Of a stretch of DNA of 64,000 nucleotides, positions 42,015-51,879 are shown one piece after another. Position numbers and translations under genes: made by a program. The notes beneath the pieces are model-generated. The model did no database searches. It was given only the letters and a program-made list of their open reading frames with translations, and had not been told where the DNA came from. Position 1 is the stretch's first letter. The number at the start of each line of letters is the position of its first letter. Source of the DNA: Paenibacillus aestuarii (GTDB lineage Bacteria; Bacillota; Bacilli; Paenibacillales; NBRC-103111); NCBI RefSeq assembly GCF_027789125.1, contig NZ_JAQFVF010000001.1, positions 1-64,000 of the forward strand, read 5' to 3'.

Positions 42015-42851
42015 CTACTCGCCTTTCCGATAATATAACGGCGCATGGCCTGTAACGATTTTAAACACCCGGCCAAAATGCGTCACACTGCCAAAGCCGA
42101 CTTTCTTGGCGATCAGATTAACTTTCATCGAAGACCGCTCAAGCAGGCTTTTCGCTTCTTTAATCCTGACACTATTCACATACTCCACGAATGTGAAGCC
42201 TGTCGCTTCTTTAAAAAAGCGGCTTAAATAATAGGGGCTGACATAAAACCGCTCCGCCAGCAGATGAAGCGAAAGCTCCTGCATGTAATGGTTGTTAATA
42301 TAACGCACAACCTCCGAAATACGCTCATGCATCGGACTTGGAGATGCCAGCGGCTCTATCTGATTCACTAGAGCTTGCCGGCAGCAAATCATAAGCAGCT
42401 GCAGAACTAACGTCTGAGCATACATCTCAAAGCCAAACTTCTTCTCCTGCATTTCCTGCACGATGCTGTGCGCAAGGGCATCAATGGCGATTCGCTCTTG
42501 CAGCGCACAGCGAACGATGATGTATTCCTGCTCGAGCAAGGGCTTGAAAATATCCATGCCGGAACCATTCGCCAATGCCATATAGCTCTCGTGAATATTC
42601 ACGATGAGCCGTTCGTGCGCCGGTGTTTCCGTATTGGTGGTACGATGCAGGATGTTCGGCGGAATAATGATGACATCGCCCTCGTGGATCACCACCGTCC
42701 TGTCCTTAATGAAAAATTCCCGTTTGCCGGACATTAAATAAAAGATTTCGAATGTACTATGAAAATGACTGGCCGGCATATGGTGACTCAAAGCCTTCCG
42801 ATGGGAGACTAGGAAGGATCCCTCACTATTTTCATATAGAATTTCTTCCAT
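42015..42851 (-). CDS. AraC-family transcriptional regulator
   Basis: A 278-residue regulator with an N-terminal cupin-like ligand-binding domain (ASHFHSTFEIFYLMSGKREF, then GDVIIIPPNILHR) and two C-terminal AraC helix-turn-helix motifs (LHLLAERFYVSPYYLSRFFK and LIAKKVGFGSVTHFGRVFK). It is divergent from the GH105 gene and probably activates it when pectin-derived sugars are present. The ATG at 42851 is preferred for its ribosome site GGTGGGG; a longer start at 42902 is possible. Confidence 0.88.
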   Translation of the reverse strand: MEEILYENSEGSFLVSHRKALSHHMPASHFHSTFEIFYLMSGKREFFIKDRTVVIHEGDVIIIPPNILHRTTNTETPAHERLIVNIHESYMALANGSGMDIFKPLLEQEYIIVRCALQERIAIDALAHSIVQEMQEKKFGFEMYAQTLVLQLLMICCRQALVNQIEPLASPSPMHERISEVVRYINNHYMQELSLHLLAERFYVSPYYLSRFFKEATGFTFVEYVNSVRIKEAKSLLERSSMKVNLIAKKVGFGSVTHFGRVFKIVTGHAPLYYRKGE

Positions 42852-42999
42852 CCGATGCCCCACCTCTCCTGCAGCTTGTCCTTTATTATACGCCACATCC
42901 AACTTCCTGCAAGATATAAGAAGAACTTATGTAATCCCGCAAAAAATGTACATAATCCTCTGCTAAGATAGGCTTAGATGAGAAGGAGGAATGAATGCA

Positions 43000-44106
43000 A
43001 TGAGTTTGAGAGCTATTCAGTTAACCCCCATTCAATGGGCGGAGAAAGCCTGCGAGGCGTTAATGAACAAATTTGAACCGGAAGTGCTGCCGCCAGACCG
43101 GTTTCACTATCATCAGGGCGTTTTTTTGTCAGGTATGGAGAAAACGTGGCGGCAGACCGGGAAAGATAAATTTTATACCTATATCAAAAGGTGGGTAGAC
43201 AGCCAGATTCTCGCGGATGGCAGCATCAAAAAGCTCAACGCCGATGAGCTGGATGATATCCAGCCAGGCGTGCTGCTCTTTAGTCTCTATGAGCAAACCG
43301 GCGATGAACGCTATCGAAAAGCGCTGCACACCCTTGTACCGCTGCTCCGAACTTGGCGGACCAATCCGTCCGGCGGGTTCTGGCACAAAGGATATTGCCA
43401 AAATCAAATGTGGCTGGACGGCTTATACATGGCTGGACCGATCGCCGCCCAATTTGCCAAAACATTCGGCCATAGCGAATATTTCGACATGATGGCCTTC
43501 CAGGCGATCCTTATGGCGAGGCATACCAAAGACCCCGTTACCGGCTTGCTCTATCACGGGTGGGATGAAACCAAAGAAGCTTCTTGGGCTGATCCTGTGT
43601 CAGGGTTGGCGCCAGAGTTTTGGGGGCGAGCGATCGGCTGGTACCCTGTCGCCCTGCTGGAGATGTTCGAACATTATCCTGAGGATCATAAGGATAAACC
43701 GGCGCTCACAGCCATCCTGCAGGACCTGCTGATCGCTTTGACCAAGTACCAAGATGAGGCTACCGGCCTCTGGTATCAGGTCGTCGATAAAGGAGATCAG
43801 CCGGATAATTGGCTCGAAAACTCTTGCACCGCTTTGTATGTTCATGCGATCGCTAAAGCCGTGCGGCTGGGCTACTTAGACGCTGCATATTTGCGATATG
43901 CGTGGAAAGGGTATCAAGGTGTCATGGATACGCTGAAGTTCGATGACAACGGCCATGTGATCATTGGCCAAATCTGCATCGGCACGGGGATCGGCGACTA
44001 CGCCCACTATATCGCCCGTCCAACCAGCGAGAACGATCTGCACGGCGCTGGCGCCTTTATTCTCATGTGTGTGGAAATGAGCCAAGCGCAATCCATAGAC
44101 GCATAA
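43000..44106 (+). CDS. GH105 unsaturated rhamnogalacturonyl hydrolase
   Basis: A 368-residue (alpha/alpha)6 hydrolase of family 88/105 (YteR/YesR type), which removes the unsaturated galacturonyl residue left by rhamnogalacturonan lyases. The catalytic Asp candidates lie in ADELDDIQPGV and in MWLDGLYMAGP (by memory, D88 and D143 of YteR). There is no signal peptide, so it acts in the cytoplasm on imported oligosaccharides. The ATG at 43000 has GGAGG ten bases before it; the ATG at 42991 is too close. It is divergent from an AraC regulator. Confidence 0.92.
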   Translation: MSLRAIQLTPIQWAEKACEALMNKFEPEVLPPDRFHYHQGVFLSGMEKTWRQTGKDKFYTYIKRWVDSQILADGSIKKLNADELDDIQPGVLLFSLYEQTGDERYRKALHTLVPLLRTWRTNPSGGFWHKGYCQNQMWLDGLYMAGPIAAQFAKTFGHSEYFDMMAFQAILMARHTKDPVTGLLYHGWDETKEASWADPVSGLAPEFWGRAIGWYPVALLEMFEHYPEDHKDKPALTAILQDLLIALTKYQDEATGLWYQVVDKGDQPDNWLENSCTALYVHAIAKAVRLGYLDAAYLRYAWKGYQGVMDTLKFDDNGHVIIGQICIGTGIGDYAHYIARPTSENDLHGAGAFILMCVEMSQAQSIDA

Positions 44107-44111
44107 TGCAC

Positions 44112-44148
44112 AAAGCTGTGGCCGATACATCAGGCTTCAGCTTTTTAT
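44112..44148 (+). terminator. Terminator of the GH105 gene
   Basis: AAAGCTG (44112-44118) pairs with CAGCTTT (44138-44144), with an inner GCC/GGC pairing, followed by TTT. The region to 44321 has no gene; the ribosome site AGGAGGGG lies just before 44322. Confidence 0.6.
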
Positions 44149-44321
44149 CATTTGATGCTATTTTATTCAACGTATTCATAATGCCATTTTCACAAGAACT
44201 ACATCCAGCTCTTCAGCTATTTGGCAAATATTTATAAATATCTAAAATATGCTCCCAATCGCTTTACAATTTTGGTACAATCGTGACATTAGTCCTAAGC
44301 GCACCCGAAGGAGGGGACAAG

Positions 44322-47300
44322 ATGGCTCATTTCAACCTGACAACCAAGCCCCAATTTCGACATTTAACCTATACAACGAAGTCCGGCTATTCAGAACTTA
44401 AGTTTCATCATAAAATATGGGAAATCTTTGAATATAAACAAATTGAGGACCGTTTGCGCGCTTGGACCCGGATCGCCGAAGGGCACTATTTTCGCCGTCC
44501 GGTGAATTGGCATTTTATTGGGGAAGAGCTTTATGTTCAATTGCCTCCTCTTCCTGAGGCCTATTTGCCGTTCTCGCACATCCAGGAAGCCAACCTTAGT
44601 CATCCTGACAAAATAAATCTGCTCCTCTCCCTTGCTGAAGCGTTATCCCAATTACATCAGCAGCAATTTTATATGGGCTTGATATGGCCGGATATGATCT
44701 ACTTCGATCCGCATTCCTTGCACATTATCATGGATATTCAACCATTTCCGTCTGCCATCGAATTTATCAACCATTTGGTGGAAGATTATCCGTTCGACGC
44801 CATTTCACGCTTCGCACGCCGTTTTCGCCTATCACGTATAGCAGACTTTGAAGCCATGCATGCGCTGATCCATACCATGTTTGAATCCTTGCCTGCATGC
44901 TTGCAACCTTTAAGCGTGCAGCTAGCTGAAAAGCCCGAAACGATTCTCTTTGCGGAAGAAATTGCAGATTACTTGCGAATATGCCTGGGTTTGGCTCCAC
45001 AGCGGCCTCATCTCACTTACTCGACGCCAGATTGGCTGCATCCTGCTGCGCCTCCAATCACGCAAGAACAGCAGGAGAGTCTGAGCTTATTTTTTAATTC
45101 TAACCAGGAAAGTTTAATAGCGCTCCTCTGTGAGGATGAAGCTATACGAAACGATATTTTTTCCCATTATATTAATGAAGTCTTAGAAAAGGGATATTTC
45201 TTCAAAATTGTTTGTCAGGATCTTCCTTATTCTACCTTGCGTGAAGTCGTATCGCGAACGTTAAACATTGCGTACGACGTACTGCCGGAATCCACCACTT
45301 TGCTGCGCAATCTGGCACGCAAGTTTGATCAGCTGCTCAAGAAGCACTATGAAGGCGTCGATATCCTTTATGCGCTAACTGATTGGCTAAATCAATTTTT
45401 CACGCACATGATTCCGATTTTTCCCGTGCAAAATTTCTACTATATATTTGAGAACTGCGAGCATTTCGATGAAGATTCGCATCTCATTTTACAAAATTAT
45501 TGGCACGAACATGGCCACCAAGTTTCGGGCTTGCATGCGATTCTCAGCGGAAGCCGCATGCCTGCGCAATTGCAAGATAGTTCATACCGAACGATCGAGA
45601 TTCGGCATTCCGATCCGGCCATTTATGAGAAGCTGCTCTATTCGCAGTTCGGGCGTGCTGACGATACATTGATTGCCGATCTAAAAGACTGGTTTTATCG
45701 GCAGCCCAATAAAGTCAGCCATTGTCGCATCATAATTGAACAGTTGATTCAAGAGGGATGCATTCAGCTTACGCACGCCGGGTGGTCGAAAACTGCCCTA
45801 TTCAAACTCGATGCTGAAAAATTGAACGCCGCTCAATTGTTTGCCCATAGAATCGCCCTGCTAGATGACGATCAGCTGCATTTGTTGCGCGTATTATCGT
45901 GCCTGCCGATGCCTATCGCGGCACGGTCTTTATTTTCAGCGAATCGGTTCGATCTTGGTGTCATTTATTCGCACATTTACGAATTGTCTCAGCTTGGACT
46001 TATACAGGTCAGTCATTATGATAACCTCTATATAGCCAAGGAAATTACGGAATTCGTTTTACAACCACTTTCGCCAGATGAAAGCAAGCATTATTATCGG
46101 CTCGCTTTACGCTATCAGCATCAATACCGGCCAGCCGCGTTGCCACAGCTCATTGCCCTGGCCAAACAGGCGGAAGAGTCACAAGTCGAATACTATTTGC
46201 TGTTAAAATATTATCGGCAAGTCCGTTCGCGTCTTTCCTATAAGCAAAAGTTATATTTACTAGAGCTGATCAAAACATTGCACAGTAGACTGAAACGGCC
46301 GTATCTGATTTTTTTGGATAGGCTGCTGAGCCGGATTTATCAACTCTTGAATCAGCTTGCTCTATCCGAGCAATTAGCCCTATCTGTTTACGAGCAAACA
46401 GGGCGTACGACCGACCGTTACGGCTGGATGTATATTCAGCTCCTGCAAAACAAATTGGATGTTTACCAATTGCGCGAAGAGCTTTTTCCTTTGTTATATG
46501 ATGAGCATTATCCGTTTGAGGACAGGGTACGCGCCGCTTTCTTACTTAACACCAGCAACCTCTGCTTCCCTCTACAAGACGAGGAGATGCACCAGCTCCA
46601 TGCTTTCTATTCAGAACTCGTGTATCCGCAGCGAAATTCGATTACTTTGCGCCATTTTGCCGAGCTGACCAATTATTATGTCATCAATATGCTGATTCAT
46701 TTTCCCGAAACTGAAGATTGGGCGCTAGCCGTTGCTGCGAAGCTGGAAGCGCTGCTCGAAGCGTCCTCACATACGGATTTAATGCTGCGGCTGTACGACA
46801 TGTACTCTTATCAAAGCAATAATAAATTGATCAGCACCTATGTCTATCGCGGGATTGAAGGCGCTGAGCGCTCCGGCTACACCATCAAAGAACAAGTCGG
46901 CCATCTGAATGCCATGGAATTCTCCTTACATCAAGGAGATTTGGCTAGTTACCGGTACCATAAAGAGCGTGTGCTCGAGGTAGATGCGATTCGGCGCAAA
47001 GATCTGGCGGATGAATATTTGATTTATCAGTTCTTACATGCGATTGAGTGGGAGCAATGGGACTTGTTTCACGAGCTGCAGACCCATCTGTTCGCCCAGC
47101 AAATGACGGAGGCCAATTTAACGCACTGGACCGTATACCGCACTTACGCTTATTTTCGGCAAAAAAAACCGCTCACATTGCCCGTCAGCAGTGTGGTCAA
47201 AGATAGCGCTAGCGCCATCTTCTTAGAAGCTCTGTTTCATGCCAGCGAAGGGAATGACACGATGGCTTGCCAGCTTTTTCAACAGTTTATTAGGAAAAGC

Positions 47301-48566
47301 AATTCCGGAATTTACGCGGGTTGGGCTTATCGCGAACTGCTCACCATTATGCTAAAGTTGCGAATGGAAAATAGTGGGGAATGGTTTGAAAAATTTGAGG
47401 CTTATCTCAAACGGTGCTCCTTCGATCTCTTTTGGCCGGATTATTACCGGTTATGTGCGGAGAAGTCGATACAGGACGCGGATATCCAGCATGCGATGTT
47501 ATATTTGCGGCGGGCATTAAACGGCTATCAAATTATTGAAAAAGAGTCGTGGCAGCATGATTTAGCTGCCGCCATGGACGAAGTCATGTTGCCGGCTGGC
47601 CGCATCGCTGACACCTCTATCGTACAACATGAATTTGTCCAGCAAATGATCAGCGATCGTGAGCAGTGGCTGTTGTTATCGCTGGATTTGCAAATTATTA
47701 TCGAATTGAGCGAACAGATTACCGATACGCTGGATATGACAACGGCAATTCAAAGATTGACCAAGGCGCTCTTTGACTATTTTCCTGTCATCCAGCTCAC
47801 CATTGCCTATAATTTGCTGCACTATACCCATAAATTTTTTGTCACGGCTTCGGGGCATAGGGATCATGATGAATTAACTGCGTATCAGCAGCGAAGTGAA
47901 GCGAGTTCGGTTCTTACCTTTACACTTTTTCAGCGCGGTGATCAATCCATTACGCTGCAAGCGCTTGTCGAGGGGATCTCCAAAACCAAGCTGCAGCATA
48001 TGGAACACTTTCTGGCGTTTATCAAGCCCCATATCAGCAATGTTCTCTTGCATCGGGAGATGGTGATTGATAACTTGACAGGATTCTTCTTGCGTGGGCA
48101 TTTCATGGAGAAGCTGCGGGAAGAATTTGCGCTCTCGAGCCGTTACGATTTGGACCTATCATTGATCATGATCGATATTGATAACTTCCGCAAAGTGAAC
48201 GAATTCGGACATGCGGAAGGAGACCGCGTCTTGCGGGAGATCTCTGACATTTTCCGTTCTAGTCTGCGCAAGAGCGATATTCCTGGCAGATATGGCGGAG
48301 AAGAACTGATCATCATCCTGCCCAAGACCGATGGCAAAGTGGCGCTGAAAATAGCTAATCATCTGCGCAGCCAAATTGAACGGGAGTTCGCGTACGGACG
48401 ACCCTATCAGGTCACTGTCAGTGTTGGGGTGTCATCGCACCAGCTCTGCCATCCCGATACGGTCGAACAGCTTATTGAGCAAGCGGATCAAGCAGAAATC
48501 ACAGCCAAACGAACGGGCAAGAACAAGGTTATCGCTGCCTGGGATGAAAGAAAAAGCCTCCAATAG
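44322..48566 (+). CDS. Giant signalling protein: pseudokinase, degenerate STAND NTPase, repeats, GAF, GGDEF
   Basis: A 1414-residue cytoplasmic protein (no signal peptide or clear membrane segments). Residues about 100-160 resemble a protein kinase catalytic core that has lost its HRD and DFG residues: SQLHQQQFYMGLIWPDMIYF, then HIIMDIQPF. Residues about 255-420 resemble a STAND/MalT-like NTPase, but the P-loop position reads LIALLCEDEAIRNDIFSHY with no GKS/T, and the Walker B region is YYIFENCEHFDEDS. About 600-1100 is helical (TPR-like). Residues about 1120-1245 resemble a GAF domain. The C-terminal GGDEF domain has the active motif GGEEL (1325-1329) and an RxxD inhibitory site (RKSD, 1316-1319), so it should make cyclic-di-GMP with product feedback. 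The ATG at 44322 follows AGGAGGGG. Confidence 0.75.
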   Translation: MAHFNLTTKPQFRHLTYTTKSGYSELKFHHKIWEIFEYKQIEDRLRAWTRIAEGHYFRRPVNWHFIGEELYVQLPPLPEAYLPFSHIQEANLSHPDKINLLLSLAEALSQLHQQQFYMGLIWPDMIYFDPHSLHIIMDIQPFPSAIEFINHLVEDYPFDAISRFARRFRLSRIADFEAMHALIHTMFESLPACLQPLSVQLAEKPETILFAEEIADYLRICLGLAPQRPHLTYSTPDWLHPAAPPITQEQQESLSLFFNSNQESLIALLCEDEAIRNDIFSHYINEVLEKGYFFKIVCQDLPYSTLREVVSRTLNIAYDVLPESTTLLRNLARKFDQLLKKHYEGVDILYALTDWLNQFFTHMIPIFPVQNFYYIFENCEHFDEDSHLILQNYWHEHGHQVSGLHAILSGSRMPAQLQDSSYRTIEIRHSDPAIYEKLLYSQFGRADDTLIADLKDWFYRQPNKVSHCRIIIEQLIQEGCIQLTHAGWSKTALFKLDAEKLNAAQLFAHRIALLDDDQLHLLRVLSCLPMPIAARSLFSANRFDLGVIYSHIYELSQLGLIQVSHYDNLYIAKEITEFVLQPLSPDESKHYYRLALRYQHQYRPAALPQLIALAKQAEESQVEYYLLLKYYRQVRSRLSYKQKLYLLELIKTLHSRLKRPYLIFLDRLLSRIYQLLNQLALSEQLALSVYEQTGRTTDRYGWMYIQLLQNKLDVYQLREELFPLLYDEHYPFEDRVRAAFLLNTSNLCFPLQDEEMHQLHAFYSELVYPQRNSITLRHFAELTNYYVINMLIHFPETEDWALAVAAKLEALLEASSHTDLMLRLYDMYSYQSNNKLISTYVYRGIEGAERSGYTIKEQVGHLNAMEFSLHQGDLASYRYHKERVLEVDAIRRKDLADEYLIYQFLHAIEWEQWDLFHELQTHLFAQQMTEANLTHWTVYRTYAYFRQKKPLTLPVSSVVKDSASAIFLEALFHASEGNDTMACQLFQQFIRKSNSGIYAGWAYRELLTIMLKLRMENSGEWFEKFEAYLKRCSFDLFWPDYYRLCAEKSIQDADIQHAMLYLRRALNGYQIIEKESWQHDLAAAMDEVMLPAGRIADTSIVQHEFVQQMISDREQWLLLSLDLQIIIELSEQITDTLDMTTAIQRLTKALFDYFPVIQLTIAYNLLHYTHKFFVTASGHRDHDELTAYQQRSEASSVLTFTLFQRGDQSITLQALVEGISKTKLQHMEHFLAFIKPHISNVLLHREMVIDNLTGFFLRGHFMEKLREEFALSSRYDLDLSLIMIDIDNFRKVNEFGHAEGDRVLREISDIFRSSLRKSDIPGRYGGEELIIILPKTDGKVALKIANHLRSQIEREFAYGRPYQVTVSVGVSSHQLCHPDTVEQLIEQADQAEITAKRTGKNKVIAAWDERKSLQ

Positions 48567-48580
48567 GAGGCTTTTTCTTT
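48547..48580. terminator. Bidirectional terminator between the GGDEF and ABC permease genes
   Basis: A perfect 15-bp inverted repeat (48547-48561, 48566-48580; AAAGAAAAAGCCTCC) with an AATA loop. It overlaps the end of the GGDEF gene. Confidence 0.9.
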
Positions 48581-48583
48581 GTT

Positions 48584-50170
48584 TCAATGGCCGATCTCTC
48601 TAAATCGCAGGCCGATCATACCAGCGGTCGTTAGTCCAGCAGCGATAAGGGTCAATAGAATGATCGGAGCGGCGGCGATACTGCTGGTTGGGTAGACATA
48701 CGAAAACGGTGAGATACGAAATGCAGCCACACTGGCGATGTGGAGCTCCCATAAGAACTCAACGATAAAGAACATGCCCAGCAGCGTCCAGCTCATGCCA
48801 GCCGTAAGCTTCGGTATCAGTCCATATACAAAAACGGCTAGCGCAGCAACGACCCACACAGCGGGGATCTTGGCCAAGCTTGCGCAGACAACGTGAACAA
48901 CTTCACTGCTGTTATGTGTCACCGCGCTTAACGTAATGCCCGCACCAATCCCCATGGCAGCAATGATTAGGGCTGTGCCGGCAAATGTATACAGGAGATG
49001 GCTGGCAGCCCATCTCACGCGGCTGACGGTGCTTGCCAGGAGCGGCTCTGCACGCATTTCATTTTCCTCCGAGTAAAGGCGCAGCGTTGTTAGAATGGAA
49101 TAGGCGGACGCCACTTGCGCCAACACGTAAATCATAAATAACAGAAACGCTCTCCCCGTTCCTCCAAGCCCCGTGATCCAACCGGCCAGCGCCGCGCTGT
49201 CGTTGAACATCGATTGAATTACCGGCGCCAGCGAACCGAGTAACGCGCCGAATAGCGCGAAACCCGTGATCCAAGCGATGAGCATCCCGCTATGCAAGCG
49301 CCACGATAAGGCAAACACATTGTTAAAGCTCGCCTTGGCATTCGCGCTGCCGCTTCGATCCGGGAGCAGGCCTGCCCCCAGATCACGTTTTCCCAACAAG
49401 ACGTAAGCGGCTATGAGGACCATGGCTATGAGAATAAGCGCGATTACAAATACGCCAAAGTTCTCCCCGGCATAGGGCCTGGCCATCGTTTCCCAAGTAA
49501 ACGGCGAAAGATAGAAAATGCCGCCAGGACTGCTTTGGAAATTGCCGATCGCCTGGAAAACCACAAAACATCCAAGAATGGCGTAAGCGATAGCACTTGC
49601 CGCGCGGGCGCTGGACGCCACTTGCGCAGCAGCGCAGGCTACAGCTGCGAAGAAACAGCTGCACAGGCCTGTCGCCAATCCGGCCGCCAGCGAGCCGAGC
49701 GCGGGAAGCCCTGCAGCCATAAGCCCTCCGGCCATGAGCAGGCCCCCGATGATATTCGCCATACAGGCCAGGACTATGACGGCGGTTAAGGAAGCTTTCC
49801 GTCCTACGTTTCCGGAGCGCAATAGCTCCAATCGCCCCGACTCTTCTTCTTTTCTTGAATTTTTGATCGCAAATACAATATTGAAGATGGCAGCAAATAA
49901 CAATGTGCTCACTCGAATGCGCCATACGGTGACCCCGCCTAACGTATCTGAAAGGACGTGCCCCAACATGCCTAAAGAGACAGGACTCGCTGCTGCCTGT
50001 TCAATATAGGTTCGCAGCTCTTGCGGAGAGTGAAACATCAGTGCAAATGAAGCCGCAGATCCGTACGCCAGCAGCATCGGGAGGAACAGCATCAGCAAGA
50101 TGTTGATCTTATTCTGACCCAGATAAAGTTTCACGAGGCTGCTTGTTGCCATGAATTCGCTTTTCTTCAT
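48584..50170 (-). CDS. ABC exporter permease (TnrB3-like, COG3559)
   Basis: A 528-residue permease with about twelve hydrophobic segments, of the group annotated as exporters of polyketide antibiotics. The sequence RKEEESGRLELLRSGNVGRK (about 110-130) matches the family's acidic loop. The start is ATG at 50170 (MKKSEFMATSSL) with AGGTG upstream; other start codons lie at 50176 and 50179. It follows the ATPase gene immediately (stop at 50180), so the two are coupled. Substrate is unknown. Confidence 0.85.
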   Translation of the reverse strand: MKKSEFMATSSLVKLYLGQNKINILLMLFLPMLLAYGSAASFALMFHSPQELRTYIEQAAASPVSLGMLGHVLSDTLGGVTVWRIRVSTLLFAAIFNIVFAIKNSRKEEESGRLELLRSGNVGRKASLTAVIVLACMANIIGGLLMAGGLMAAGLPALGSLAAGLATGLCSCFFAAVACAAAQVASSARAASAIAYAILGCFVVFQAIGNFQSSPGGIFYLSPFTWETMARPYAGENFGVFVIALILIAMVLIAAYVLLGKRDLGAGLLPDRSGSANAKASFNNVFALSWRLHSGMLIAWITGFALFGALLGSLAPVIQSMFNDSAALAGWITGLGGTGRAFLLFMIYVLAQVASAYSILTTLRLYSEENEMRAEPLLASTVSRVRWAASHLLYTFAGTALIIAAMGIGAGITLSAVTHNSSEVVHVVCASLAKIPAVWVVAALAVFVYGLIPKLTAGMSWTLLGMFFIVEFLWELHIASVAAFRISPFSYVYPTSSIAAAPIILLTLIAAGLTTAGMIGLRFREIGH

Positions 50171-50179
50171 CCCCATCAC

Positions 50180-51061
50180 CTACTTCTGCGAATAGTGACG
50201 CAAGAACAACTCCTCCAGCGTAGGCGGGGAGCAAGTTATGGCACGCACGCCGAATGGGGCTAGGAAGGCCATGATGCGGCTAAGCGCACTTGCGTCTGCA
50301 TTGAAATGGATTCGAACTCCATCGTTTTCAACCTGATAGACGCCATCTATATGCGATAGGCCGTCGACTTGCTTTTCCGTTTCCACGACGAAGGCCGTTC
50401 TCGTAAAATGGCGGAGCTCGGCCAGCGTCCCCGCTTCGATAATTTTGCCGTCCTTAATGATGCTCACCCGGTCGCACAGTTTTTCCACCTCGGCTAAAAT
50501 GTGGCTGGAAAGAAAAATCGTCTTTCCCTCCTTCTTTAGCTCGCGGACGCATTCTTGAAAGACGGCTTCCATCAATGGGTCAAGTCCGGTCGTCGGCTCA
50601 TCCAGAATGAACAGATCCACCTCTGATACTAAGGCCGAAATAATAGCTACTTTTTGCCTGTTACCTTTGGAATAGGTTCTGCATCTTTTCGACGGGTCAA
50701 AAGCAAACCGCTCGATGAGCTCCGCTCGACGTCTGCTATTGATGCTGCCGCGGAGCTTCGCCATCAAATCAATCACTTCGCCTCCTGTTAAATTCGGCCA
50801 CAAACTAACGTCGCTGGGGACATAGGCTAGACGTGGATGGAGCGCCACCGCGTCGTGCCACGGATCACCGCCAAATAGCGATATTTCGCCCTGCGTCTTC
50901 CGCAGCAGCCCAAGAAGGATGCGTATGGTCGTGGATTTACCGGCGCCATTGGGACCAATGAACCCAAACACCTCGCCTTCGCGCACCTCCAAGTCAATGC
51001 CATCTAAAGCTTTCACCTTGCCATAATGCTTGGTCAACTGATGCGCTTGAATAATGGGCAT
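50180..51061 (-). CDS. ABC transporter ATP-binding protein
   Basis: A 293-residue ATPase with Walker A GPNGAGKST, signature YSKGNRQKV (a variant of LSGGQ), and Walker B FILDEPTTGLDP. The C-terminal extension resembles drug-exporter ATPases. The ATG at 51061 lies one base after the TetR stop codon (51063), indicating coupling. It works with the following permease to export a drug or metabolite. Confidence 0.93.
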   Translation of the reverse strand: MPIIQAHQLTKHYGKVKALDGIDLEVREGEVFGFIGPNGAGKSTTIRILLGLLRKTQGEISLFGGDPWHDAVALHPRLAYVPSDVSLWPNLTGGEVIDLMAKLRGSINSRRRAELIERFAFDPSKRCRTYSKGNRQKVAIISALVSEVDLFILDEPTTGLDPLMEAVFQECVRELKKEGKTIFLSSHILAEVEKLCDRVSIIKDGKIIEAGTLAELRHFTRTAFVVETEKQVDGLSHIDGVYQVENDGVRIHFNADASALSRIMAFLAPFGVRAITCSPPTLEELFLRHYSQK

Positions 51062-51062
51062 C

Positions 51063-51698
51063 TCATCCACCGTCCTTTTGATAAAAGCTCGTTCTGAATA
51101 TAGCAAAATAAGCATCCAGCTCAGTCATCAACTTGTCATAGTTGATCTGGCCCAAGTCGGTTACGTCTAGTAAACGCTGCTGCGCATTTGCAAATCCTTC
51201 CATCGTCCAGGCAAGGATCTGAAGCGCTCTCGGCAGATCGACTTCAGGCCGGAATTGGGTTTCGTCGATATTGGCAAACAATCGGTCATAGCTGGCCGCG
51301 ATCAAAAGTTTATTTCGGCTCTCCAACTCATCTTGCATCGACTCGCCTCGCTTGAAATTAGCAGCCATAATAAAGTTAAAGATGTCCGGGTGCTTATGGA
51401 TCAACTCAATTTTTAGCAGGGAAATTTGACGGCATCGCATTAGGACATCCCGTTCTGCTAGATCGATGCGGCTTACATACGATGCCTCAACCATCCCTAA
51501 TGCATAGTCATACAGAAATAGAAAAAGCTCCTTCTTGCTGTTGAAATAATGAAAAAGCAAGCCTTTGGAAATGCCCGCCTCCCTGACGATCGCATTCGTA
51601 GATGCTGCGTCATAGCCGTTAATCGCAAACTCCTTTAGCGCTGCATTTAAAACTCGTTCTTGCTTCTCTGGTCCTAACTTCAAAAAAAATTCCTTCAT
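51063..51698 (-). CDS. TetR/AcrR-family regulator of the ABC exporter
   Basis: A 211-residue repressor with the TetR helix-turn-helix in ASTNAIVREAGISKGLLFHY (about 33-52), then FNSKKELF. It is the first gene of the operon TetR - ATPase - permease. Two TTGACC-N5-GGTCAA operators lie upstream, so it probably represses its own operon and is released by the exported compound. Confidence 0.88.
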   Translation of the reverse strand: MKEFFLKLGPEKQERVLNAALKEFAINGYDAASTNAIVREAGISKGLLFHYFNSKKELFLFLYDYALGMVEASYVSRIDLAERDVLMRCRQISLLKIELIHKHPDIFNFIMAANFKRGESMQDELESRNKLLIAASYDRLFANIDETQFRPEVDLPRALQILAWTMEGFANAQQRLLDVTDLGQINYDKLMTELDAYFAIFRTSFYQKDGG

Positions 51699-51730
51699 GG
51701 TTTGCCCTCATTCTCAGGATACATCTATCA

Positions 51731-51780
51731 TTGACCAAAGTGGTCAATTTTATTATCTCTCAATTGACCACTCCGGTCAA
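51731..51780 (-). promoter_or_regulatory. Double TetR operator and promoter
   Basis: TTGACC-N5-GGTCAA occurs at 51731-51747 and 51764-51780, centres 33 bp apart. On the minus strand TTGACC (51780-51775) serves as the -35 and GATAAT as the -10 with a 17-base spacer, so one operator covers the -35 and the other the start of transcription. Confidence 0.75.
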
Positions 51781-51806
51781 TGGCTTAATCAGATTCCCCC
51801 TCTCAG

Positions 51807-51842
51807 CCAAAAGAGGCCGCCGGTTATTCACGCGGCAGCCTC
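51807..51842 (-). terminator. Terminator of the PAS-GGDEF-EAL gene
   Basis: GAGGC (51813-51817) pairs with GCCTC (51838-51842), with an inner GCCG/CGGC-like part; the minus strand then has CTCTTTTGG. Confidence 0.6.
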
Positions 51843-51879
51843 ATATAGTTATTGTATAGGGTTGATGAAATTAATGACT

